From: JAGLOK01 sp963677605
GTDB taxonomy: Bacteria > Bacillota > Clostridia > Christensenellales > UMGS416
DNA length: 64,000 nucleotides
NCBI GenBank assembly: GCA_963677605.2
Contig: CAXXDX010000006.1
Span: 1,240,001 to 1,304,000, forward strand
Reading direction: 5' to 3'
Position 1 is the stretch's first letter. Every line of letters begins with the position of its first letter. This document shows, piece after piece, positions 55,951-64,000 of the stretch. The notes under the pieces were generated by a model that was not told where the DNA came from, did no database searches, and worked only from the letters and a program-made list of their open reading frames with translations. Both the position numbers and the translations under genes were made by a program.

Positions 55951-55953
<3 letters not shown>
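55743..55953. repeat. Hairpin string with a duplicated 59-base unit
   Basis: A 59-base unit at 55743-55801 returns at 55824-55882 with four differences. Each copy contains the hairpin ACAGTTTC/GAAACTGT (55767-55786, 55848-55867). Between and after them are ACTTC/GAAGT (55803-55816), GAGTTTTTC/GAAAAACTC (55879-55899), GCAATAC/GTATTGC (55909-55925) and CCATAAAAATCA/TGATTTTTATGG (55929-55953). All stems are perfect with loops of 1-4 bases. The last one includes the CCA end of tRNA-Ile. Confidence 0.85.
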
Positions 55954-56027
<74 letters not shown>

Positions 56028-56070
56028 CCAATAATGGTATGCCCTTTACTTTCCGGCTACCTGTTCCACT

Positions 56071-56129
56071 CTCCCTTTCACAGTTTCCTGTGAAAACTGT
56101 TTTCGGGAATATTTCTTAAAAGAAATATT
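56071..56129. repeat. Hairpins between tRNA-Ala and tRNA-Ile
   Basis: ACTCTCCCTTTCACAGTTTC resembles part of the 59-base unit of the next spacer. It holds the overlapping stems TTCACAG/CTGTGAA and ACAGTTT/AAACTGT, then a 10-bp stem AATATTTCTT/AAGAAATATT at 56108-56129 that ends one base from the CCA of tRNA-Ala. Confidence 0.75.
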
Positions 56130-56130
56130 T

Positions 56131-56206
56131 TGGTGGAGGTGAACGGGCTCGAACCGATGGCCTCCTGCGTGCAAGGCAAGCGCTCTCCCAACTGAGCTAC
56201 ACCCCC
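56131..56206 (-). tRNA. tRNA-Ala (anticodon TGC)
   Basis: Reads GGGGGTGTAGCTCAGTTGGG at the 5' end, anticodon loop CTTGCACGC with TGC, TTCGAGCC arm and an encoded CCA. It is the first tRNA behind 16S; in many bacteria tRNA-Ile comes first. Confidence 0.97.
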
Positions 56207-57965
<1,759 letters not shown>

Positions 57966-58109
57966 TGATATCCTAACTTCTCTCAGAAATCTCTTGGTTT
58001 TTAAGTTTGTGTTCTTTTAACCTAACCATGTTTTACATGATCTCGTTTTGTGGTTGTCATGGTGCGAATCAGGTCTTGCGACCCGAGCTCGTTTTGGCGA
58101 GCGAAAGCT

Positions 58110-58139
58110 ATTGTACCATAGGAATTCCTCGTAAGTCAA
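58110..58139 (-). promoter_or_regulatory. rRNA operon promoter
   Basis: TTGACT (58134-58139), 18 bases, TACAAT (58110-58115), about 140 bases upstream of 16S. Only this one good promoter was seen; a TATAAT further upstream (near 58184-58189) has no fitting -35 box. Confidence 0.7.
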
Positions 58140-58210
58140 TAACTTTTTAGGATTTTTTTTATTTATCTTTTTTTTAACAAACATTATAGCGATATCAGCC
58201 TTTAATGTTT

Positions 58211-58237
58211 ATAAAAACCCCCTTATTCAGAGGGTTT
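58211..58237 (-). terminator. Terminator of pgcA
   Basis: An 8-bp stem AAACCCTC/GGGGGTTT with one G-U pair, loop TGAATAA, followed by U-rich sequence, about 35 bases behind the pgcA stop. It separates pgcA from the rRNA promoter. Confidence 0.8.
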
Positions 58238-58272
58238 CTTGACTCTTGCTATAAAAACATTCAGAAGAACTG

Positions 58273-60009
58273 TTATTTGCTGAATGGTTTTACGAAGGTG
58301 TCTGCAACAATTTTATTGAGTTTTTCCACTTCTTTTTTTGCAAGTTCTTCACTCTGTCTTTTTGATCCAAAATAAAACTTTACTTTAGGTTCAGTGCCTG
58401 AAGGCCTTGCGATAAAATATGTGTCATTATCCAAATCGAAGCACAGTACATCGCTTTTATGAAGCTTAAGCTTAGAAGTTTCTCCCGTTGTTAAGTCAAC
58501 AGCCTCAGATTTTAGGTAGTCACGTATGCGCACAATCTTAGCCCCGTCTACTTCCTTAGGAGCATTATCGTGAAGGTTCTTCATTATCTTCTGCATAACA
58601 GCAAGCCCCTCGCTGCCTTCAAATCTGTGTGATACTGTCTTTTCTCCGTAATAGCCAAGCTTTTCGTAAAGTTCCATCAAGCCTTCATATGGAGTCACAC
58701 CGCGCTTTTTATACCACGCTGCCATCTCAGCCATAACAAGGCATGCCTGGACTCCATCCTTGTCGCGGACAAATGTGCCCGGCAGATATCCATGGCTTTC
58801 TTCAAATCCGAATACATATTCATACTTGCCTTCAGCTTCAAGGTCTGCCATTATGCCGCAGATAAATTTAAAACCGGTAAGAGTTAAAAAGCATTCTGCA
58901 CCATAGCTTTCACACACTGCCTCAACCATCTTTGATGTAACTATTGTGGATATTACTGCTGAATTTTCAGGCAAAGTTCTGTTTTCTTTTTTTGCCTGCA
59001 GTATGTAGTTTAACAAAAGCATTCCTATCTGGTTACCGGTAAGAGTTAAAAAGCTTCCGTCTTTTTTACGGATTGCGGCTCCCAGCCTGTCGCAGTCCGG
59101 ATCAGTTGCCATCACTAGATCAGCTTTCTTTTCTTTTGCAAGTTCTATCGCACGCTCTAAAGCATCGGTTTCTTCCGGGTTGGGTGAACGAACGGTTGAA
59201 AACTGACTGTCTGCCATCATCTGGCTTTCAACAAGGTTTAATCCCTTCACGCCTGCTTGTTCCAAAACTTTCACAACAGGTACCGCTCCCGCTCCGTGTA
59301 TTGGAGTATATACTATAGAAAAATCATCTCCGACTTCTTTAAATATATCCTTGCGGATAATAAGTCCAAGTACGTTTTTGTAATATTCTGTTTCAACACT
59401 TTTATCAATAAGATTGTACAAACCCTTTTTCTCTGCTTCTTCCTTTAACATTTCAGGAGCAAACAAATCATGGTCCGCCTCAAAATATGCGATAACTTTT
59501 TCTGCGTTTTCAGGTTCAAGCTGAGCTCCGTCCCTTCCATACACCTTATATCCGTTATATTCAGGCGGATTGTGGCTGGCAGTAATCATAAGCCCTGCCG
59601 CACATTTTAGATGCCTTATCGCAAAAGAAACCATCGGTACAGGTCTAAGACCGTCATAGATAAAAACTTTAATTCCATAATAATTAAGAACAGCAGCAGC
59701 TCTGTGCGCAAACTCATATGACATGTTTCTGCAGTCATAGCCTATTGCAACACCTGCATCTTTTGCCCAGTCTCCCATGTCGAGGATGGTTTTTGCAAAA
59801 GCCTGCGTGGCTCTTCCCACAGTATATATATTCATCCTGTTTTCGCCCATTCCCACTACACCGCGCATGCCGGCCGTTCCGAACTTAAGGCCTGTATAGA
59901 ATCTATCCAGTATTTCATCTTCGTCTTCTATGGACAAAAGCTCCTTTTTGTCCGTTTCCGATAGTGCAGGGTCATTCAGCCACTCATTATATCTTTTTTT
60001 ATAATCCAT
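58273..60009 (-). CDS. pgcA: Alpha-phosphoglucomutase / phosphomannomutase
   Basis: 578 residues, the length of the long Firmicutes PgcA type. The phosphorylated Ser is S145 in TASHNPPEYNGYK; the metal loop is DPDCDRLG, the sugar loop FGFEESHGYL, and the phosphate site RPSGTEPKVKFY. It interconverts glucose 1- and 6-phosphate for UDP-glucose, glycolipid and storage sugars. It has a good promoter (60042-60070) and its own terminator. Confidence 0.95.
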   Translation of the reverse strand: MDYKKRYNEWLNDPALSETDKKELLSIEDEDEILDRFYTGLKFGTAGMRGVVGMGENRMNIYTVGRATQAFAKTILDMGDWAKDAGVAIGYDCRNMSYEFAHRAAAVLNYYGIKVFIYDGLRPVPMVSFAIRHLKCAAGLMITASHNPPEYNGYKVYGRDGAQLEPENAEKVIAYFEADHDLFAPEMLKEEAEKKGLYNLIDKSVETEYYKNVLGLIIRKDIFKEVGDDFSIVYTPIHGAGAVPVVKVLEQAGVKGLNLVESQMMADSQFSTVRSPNPEETDALERAIELAKEKKADLVMATDPDCDRLGAAIRKKDGSFLTLTGNQIGMLLLNYILQAKKENRTLPENSAVISTIVTSKMVEAVCESYGAECFLTLTGFKFICGIMADLEAEGKYEYVFGFEESHGYLPGTFVRDKDGVQACLVMAEMAAWYKKRGVTPYEGLMELYEKLGYYGEKTVSHRFEGSEGLAVMQKIMKNLHDNAPKEVDGAKIVRIRDYLKSEAVDLTTGETSKLKLHKSDVLCFDLDNDTYFIARPSGTEPKVKFYFGSKRQSEELAKKEVEKLNKIVADTFVKPFSK

Positions 60010-60041
60010 AATTTCACCTATATCATTTGTCTTGGATATTT

Positions 60042-60070
60042 ATTATATCAAAAGAAATATGTTTTGTTAA
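60042..60070 (-). promoter_or_regulatory. Promoter of pgcA
   Basis: TTAACA (60065-60070), 17 bases, TATAAT (60042-60047), about 35 bases before the start codon. Confidence 0.75.
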
Positions 60071-60094
60071 CAGGTTCGTTTACACAAGGTTTAT

Positions 60095-60122
60095 TTAACA
60101 GCTATTTCATTTATGATATACT
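60095..60122 (+). promoter_or_regulatory. Promoter of murC
   Basis: TTAACA (60095-60100), 16 bases, TATACT (60117-60122), about 35 bases before the start codon. Confidence 0.6.
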
Positions 60123-60156
60123 ATATTAACATTCTAGTTTTAAAAAAGGATTACAC

Positions 60157-61533
60157 ATGCATATAAATGATTTTAAAGGCAAAAGAGTTCATTTCATCGG
60201 CATAGGTGGAATATCAATGTCAGGACTTGCAGAAATACTCATAGGCCGCGGTTATAAAGTCTCGGGATCCGATGCTTCAGAATCCCATCTGACAAAAAAG
60301 CTGGAAGGCATGGGGGCTACAATATATATTGGACAAAAATACGGCAATCACAAAGGTGCTTCGCTTGTAGTAAAAACTTCCGCTATATCCGAAGACAACG
60401 AGGAGCTTCAAGGAGTTCTTGAAGATAACCTCCCCATCATGGAAAGAATCAATGTTTTAAACCAACTGATGGCAGAGCACAAAAAATCAGTTGGTATCTC
60501 GGGCATGCACGGAAAAACAACATGCACATCTATGACAGCAACCATATTAATGGAATGCGGATTAAACCCCACAATTCACATTGGCAGCGAGCTTGCACTT
60601 ATCGGCGGCACAACGCGAGTCGGCTCAAAGGACATCTTCGTAGCTGAAGCATGCGAATATAAAGATAATTTCTTAAGCCTGTCGCCTAATGTTGAAGTCG
60701 TTTTAAACATCGACCGCGACCATCTTGATTATTTTTCAGGGCTTGAGCATATACTAGATTCTTTTTCAAAATATATCTCAAAGATTCCGAAAGACGGTAC
60801 ACTTATTGCAAATGGAGATGATGCTAATGTAGATGAAGCTTCTAAGTCTGCAAAATGCGAAATATTAACCTTCGGCCTAAACGAAGAAAACAACTTCCAA
60901 GCAGTAAACCTTACCTGTCAGAAAGATGGAAACTGTGCTTTTGATTTAGTATATGACGGCAAAAACTACGGCAAAATTGCTTTGGGCGTTTCCGGCGAGC
61001 ATAATGTATACAATGCTATGGCCGCAATCGCAGCAAGCTACGTATGTGGAGCGCCGATTGAGTGCGCCATGAAGGAAGTTGCAAAATATACGGGAGCTAA
61101 AAGGCGTTTTGAGAAAATCGGAAAAACAGAAAAAGGCACAGATGTTTTCCATGACTATGCCCACCACCCGATTGAAGTGGCGGCAACACTTAAAAGCGCA
61201 AAAGCAAGAGGATATGATAATATCGTCTGCATCTTTCAACCCCACACATACACAAGAACAAAAACTTTGTTCAAGGAATTCATAGAATGCTTTGACGATG
61301 CTGACAGCGTAATATTTGTGGATATTTATGCGGCACGCGAAAAAGACCCCGGCGATATACATTCAAAAGATTTGTGCAAGGCAGTAAAAGAGCGCAACAA
61401 TGTAAATACAGCAGATTATAAGAGCTCATTTGAAGAAGCTGCTGAATATGCAAAATCAATTGCTGGGCCAAAAGACATCATCCTCACTCTCGGCGCAGGT
61501 TCGATAGAAAAGATAAATGACATGATGTGTTAA
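60157..61533 (+). CDS. murC: UDP-N-acetylmuramate--L-alanine ligase
   Basis: 458 residues, normal length. N-terminal UDP-binding fold FIGIGGISMSGLAEI, ATP loop GMHGKTT at 116-122, central EACEYKDNFL and NIDRDHLDYF, and C-terminal DYAHHPIEVAATL and FQPHTYTRT. It adds L-alanine to UDP-MurNAc in peptidoglycan synthesis. It is alone with its own promoter, outside a division-cell-wall cluster. AAAAGGA precedes the ATG. Confidence 0.97.
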   Translation: MHINDFKGKRVHFIGIGGISMSGLAEILIGRGYKVSGSDASESHLTKKLEGMGATIYIGQKYGNHKGASLVVKTSAISEDNEELQGVLEDNLPIMERINVLNQLMAEHKKSVGISGMHGKTTCTSMTATILMECGLNPTIHIGSELALIGGTTRVGSKDIFVAEACEYKDNFLSLSPNVEVVLNIDRDHLDYFSGLEHILDSFSKYISKIPKDGTLIANGDDANVDEASKSAKCEILTFGLNEENNFQAVNLTCQKDGNCAFDLVYDGKNYGKIALGVSGEHNVYNAMAAIAASYVCGAPIECAMKEVAKYTGAKRRFEKIGKTEKGTDVFHDYAHHPIEVAATLKSAKARGYDNIVCIFQPHTYTRTKTLFKEFIECFDDADSVIFVDIYAAREKDPGDIHSKDLCKAVKERNNVNTADYKSSFEEAAEYAKSIAGPKDIILTLGAGSIEKINDMMC

Positions 61534-61543
61534 TAATAGATAA

Positions 61544-61569
61544 AAAAAAGAGCTTTTCAGCTCTTTTTT
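61544..61569. terminator. Bidirectional terminator
   Basis: An 11-bp stem AAAAAAGAGCT/AGCTCTTTTTT with loop TTTC between murC and the convergent GH3 gene. Confidence 0.9.
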
Positions 61570-63704
61570 TATTTTACAATTAGTTTTGCGGACAGCGGAT
61601 CTTGTCCCATAAGGCATGAGCTTCTCATATCCGGCTGGGAACTTCCCACCCATAGCGTAAATGAGCCCGGCTCAATCACGGATTCACCGTCATCTGTAAT
61701 GACCGCCATATCTTCTGCTTTAATTTTAAACTTCAGAGTTTTTTCTTCATCCTTTGGCAAGTCGGCTTTTACAAAATCAATAAGCTTGAACTTCGGAACG
61801 CGCGTAGATGCATCCTCATCTCTGATGTATATCTGAACAGTTTCTTTAATGTCCATCGTTCCGCGGTTTATACACTTTACAGTCAGTTCGACGCTCTGCC
61901 CGGCTTTAATAACATCTTTAGACAGTGTCACATCATAGAAATCAGTTTTACCATAGGACAGTCCATATCCGAATGGATACATCGGCTTTCCGTCAAAGAA
62001 TTTATAGGTTCTGCCATCCATGCTGTAGTCATCAAAGTCCGGCAATTCAGAAACATCGCTATAGAAGGTAACGGGAAGTTTTCCCGATGGTGAAAATGCT
62101 CCAAACAGCGCTTCAGCTATCACCTGTCCGCCGAACTGCCCCGGATACCATGCCTGAACTATAGCATCACATTGTTCGGATGATGCTTTTAGGTCAACAC
62201 AGCTTCCCGTCATATTAATAAGAACCGTAGGTTTTCCGACAGATGCAACCTCTGCCATAAGCTTTTCCTGAACACCAGCCATCTTTATGTCTGTTTTGTC
62301 TCCGCCCTCGCCCGTCATTCCTGTTTCTTCACCTTCAAGTTCAGCAGTCAAACCTAAAACCAGCACCACAGCATCCGCCTGTTGTGCAGCTGACCTTGCT
62401 TCTGCAAAGCCCCACTCCGGTTTTTCTCCCCAAAATCCTTCAGGATTCTCATCCAAAGAACACCCTGGTGCGTAGATTACTTCCGCATCCGGAAGCATGT
62501 TTCTGATACCTTCTAATACAGTAAACTGTTTTGAAGGCACTCCATAGTAATTTCCTATAAGTGCTGCTCTGTTATCAGCGTTAGGTCCAATAACTGCAAT
62601 AGTTTCAATTTTTTCTTTGTTAAGCGGAAGCATTCCTTTGTTTTGAAGCAAAACAAGCGATTCACGAGCCATTTGTTTTGAAAGATTGTGATGCGTTAAG
62701 CTGTCATTTGCTTCATATGGAATGGACGCAAAAGGAACATTATCATCCGAATCAAACATTCCCAGCTTCATGCGCGCAAGCATCGCCCTGTATACTGCCA
62801 AATCTATCTCTTCTTCTGTAATATATCCTTGCTCTACCGCTTCAAGAAGATGCGGATAAATGAATCCACAGTTGATTTCACATCCATTTTTAACTGCAAG
62901 AGCTGCAGCTTCAGCCGGAGTGTCCACCAAATGATGGTCGTGATAAATGTCTTTTATAGCGCCGCAGTCGCTGACAACCACGCCGTCAAATCCCCATTCA
63001 TCTCTCAAAATCTTCTTAAGAAGCGTTTCGCTCGCACAGCAGGCTTCACCGTTGGTTCTGTTATATGCACCCATCACAGAATAGACTTTTGCATCTTTCA
63101 CACATGTTTCAAAAGCCTTCAGATATGTTTCTTTCATGTCTTTTACGCTTGCTACTGCGTTAAACTTGTGTCTGTCCGCCTCAGGCCCCGAATGCACTGC
63201 AAAATGCTTTACTGTTGCTACGGTCTTTAGATATTTCTTGTCATCTCCCTGAAGGCCTTTACAAAATGCCACGCCCATCCTTGATGTAAGATACGGATCC
63301 TCACCATAAGTTTCGTGCCCTCTTCCCCACCTTGGGTCGCGGAATATGTTTATGTTTGGAGACCAGAAAGTAAGTCCTTTATAAATTCCATTGTCACCAT
63401 GTTTTTTTGCTTCATGGTGTTTTGCACGCGCTTCATCAGATATTGCTTCGGCAACCTTTCCCAAAAGCTCGCTGTTAAAGCTTGCAGCCATTCCGATAGA
63501 TTGCGGAAACACTGTCGCGACACCAGCGCGGGCAACTCCATGCAGACATTCATTCCACCAGTTATAGTCCGGTATCCCCAGCCTTTCTATTGCCTTGGAT
63601 TGAAAGGTCAGCTGCGAAACCTTCTCTTCCAGAGTCATTTCATCTACCAAAGCTTTTGTGCGCGTTTCAAATGATTTTTTGCTGTCCATCCATTCTTTTT
63701 TCAT
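61569..63704 (-). CDS. Family 3 glycoside hydrolase, beta-xylosidase/beta-glucosidase type
   Basis: 711 residues with the three GH3 parts: a TIM-barrel (to about 340) with WWNECLHGVARAG and the nucleophile D246 in VVVSDCGAI, an alpha/beta sandwich (about 360-570) with IGPNADNRAALIGNYYG, and a C-terminal fibronectin-III-like domain (about 610-711). No signal peptide, so it acts inside the cell on imported oligosaccharides. The barrel sequences are of the xylosidase-like GH3 branch, so xylo-oligosaccharides are a fair guess; beta-glucosidase remains possible. GGAGAGG precedes the ATG. The rsuA-type gene ends 58 bases upstream on the same strand. Confidence 0.94.
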   Translation of the reverse strand: MKKEWMDSKKSFETRTKALVDEMTLEEKVSQLTFQSKAIERLGIPDYNWWNECLHGVARAGVATVFPQSIGMAASFNSELLGKVAEAISDEARAKHHEAKKHGDNGIYKGLTFWSPNINIFRDPRWGRGHETYGEDPYLTSRMGVAFCKGLQGDDKKYLKTVATVKHFAVHSGPEADRHKFNAVASVKDMKETYLKAFETCVKDAKVYSVMGAYNRTNGEACCASETLLKKILRDEWGFDGVVVSDCGAIKDIYHDHHLVDTPAEAAALAVKNGCEINCGFIYPHLLEAVEQGYITEEEIDLAVYRAMLARMKLGMFDSDDNVPFASIPYEANDSLTHHNLSKQMARESLVLLQNKGMLPLNKEKIETIAVIGPNADNRAALIGNYYGVPSKQFTVLEGIRNMLPDAEVIYAPGCSLDENPEGFWGEKPEWGFAEARSAAQQADAVVLVLGLTAELEGEETGMTGEGGDKTDIKMAGVQEKLMAEVASVGKPTVLINMTGSCVDLKASSEQCDAIVQAWYPGQFGGQVIAEALFGAFSPSGKLPVTFYSDVSELPDFDDYSMDGRTYKFFDGKPMYPFGYGLSYGKTDFYDVTLSKDVIKAGQSVELTVKCINRGTMDIKETVQIYIRDEDASTRVPKFKLIDFVKADLPKDEEKTLKFKIKAEDMAVITDDGESVIEPGSFTLWVGSSQPDMRSSCLMGQDPLSAKLIVK

Positions 63705-63762
63705 AAAACCTCTCCACTTGATTTTTTATTTATATTTTTCTAGAAATGAAACCTCATTAATT

Positions 63763-64000
63763 TTATAACAACGGATCTTTTACTTTTAAAGAGTTAAGTT
63801 CTTTTTTTGTAAGCTCACGCCATCGCCCCTCGGGAAGCGATTCATCCAAGACCAGTTTCCCGAAAGTGATTCTTTTAAGCTCCAAAACATTCTTTCCGCG
63901 GGCCGCAAACATTCTTTTTACCTGATGATATTTGCCTTCGGTAAGGGTCACCTGAACAAGATGTCTGTCCGGCGCAATCTGTCGTAAATATTCAAGTTTT
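63763..64000 (-). CDS. RsuA-type rRNA pseudouridine synthase, C-terminal part
   Basis: The frame enters at the window edge and ends at 63763, giving the last 78 residues. EGKYHQVKRMFAARGKNVLELKRI.FGKLVLD and GRWRELT are the C-terminal signature of the RsuA/RluB/E/F family, and the short tail suits the 16S enzyme RsuA. The catalytic Asp and S4 domain lie outside the window. Confidence 0.88.
   Translation of the reverse strand, partial: KLEYLRQIAPDRHLVQVTLTEGKYHQVKRMFAARGKNVLELKRITFGKLVLDESLPEGRWRELTKKELNSLKVKDPLL

Larger units (their letters stand above)
57966..58272 (-). other. rRNA leader and promoter region
   Basis: About 300 bases between pgcA and 16S. It holds the pgcA terminator (58211-58237), the rRNA promoter (58110-58139) and a leader of about 140 bases with small inverted repeats such as GAGCTCG. 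No gene seen. Confidence 0.65.

Overview
The window reads as the chromosome of an anaerobic Gram-positive Clostridia-type bacterium of fairly low GC. The evidence is the Firmicutes-type purR / glmU / prs neighbourhood, AGGAGG ribosome binding sites, lipoprotein signal peptides, PadR-HAAS pairs, dockerin-like calcium loops, an oxygen-sensitive-looking ferredoxin:thioredoxin reductase with a rubredoxin tail, and a 16S-tRNA-23S-5S operon of Firmicutes type. The species cannot be fixed by eye. No phage, insertion sequence, integrase or CRISPR array was seen; the content is housekeeping genes mixed with small transport, sugar-use and cell-surface operons.

Layout. 1-519: end-truncated lipoprotein. 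0.7-4.6 kb: heterodimeric ABC exporter behind a leader peptide and two tandem terminators. 4.7-5.6 kb: response-regulator diguanylate cyclase. 5.8-9.0 kb: purR, glmU, prs. 9.2-12.8 kb: three unknown surface proteins in one operon. 13.1-15.5 kb: leuS. 15.6-20.5 kb: BMP-type nucleoside ABC importer. 20.6-23.1 kb: GH4 glycosidase with AraC regulator. 23.2-27.3 kb: unknown Cys-rich protein, two PHP phosphoesterase-like paralogues, then a glutaredoxin / FTR-rubredoxin / APH-kinase operon. 27.3-29.4 kb: PadR, HAAS protein and an eight-repeat membrane protein. 29.5-34.8 kb: MATE exporter, then an amino-acid ABC importer with MarR and phosphoglycerate dehydrogenase. 35.3-41.3 kb: a 1520-residue subtilase / SpoIID / dockerin chimera and a Pro-Thr-rich membrane partner. 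41.4-45.3 kb: AraC-controlled sugar isomerase and two Gfo/Idh/MocA dehydrogenases. 45.4-46.7 kb: second PadR-HAAS pair. 46.9-48.9 kb: ArsR and CoA-disulfide reductase-rhodanese. 48.9-52.3 kb: YgjP-like metallopeptidase and a divergent sugar-acid aldolase / dehydratase pair. 52.4-58.0 kb: rRNA operon on the minus strand, order 16S, tRNA-Ala, tRNA-Ile, 23S, 5S. 58.3-63.7 kb: phosphoglucomutase, murC, GH3. End: rsuA-type pseudouridine synthase fragment.

How the parts fit. GH4, GH3, two Gfo/Idh/MocA enzymes, a sugar isomerase, an aldolase and an IlvD/Edd dehydratase point to growth on plant-type glycosides and sugar acids. PgcA, GlmU, MurC and Prs supply sugar phosphates, cell-wall precursors and PRPP. 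The most unusual items are the protease-SpoIID-dockerin chimera with its membrane partner, the two-stage attenuator in front of the ABC exporter, the eight-fold repeated membrane protein beside a single-repeat HAAS protein, the FTR-rubredoxin fusion overlapping a glutaredoxin gene, and strings of short perfect hairpins that fill the rRNA spacers and recur behind the ABC exporter.
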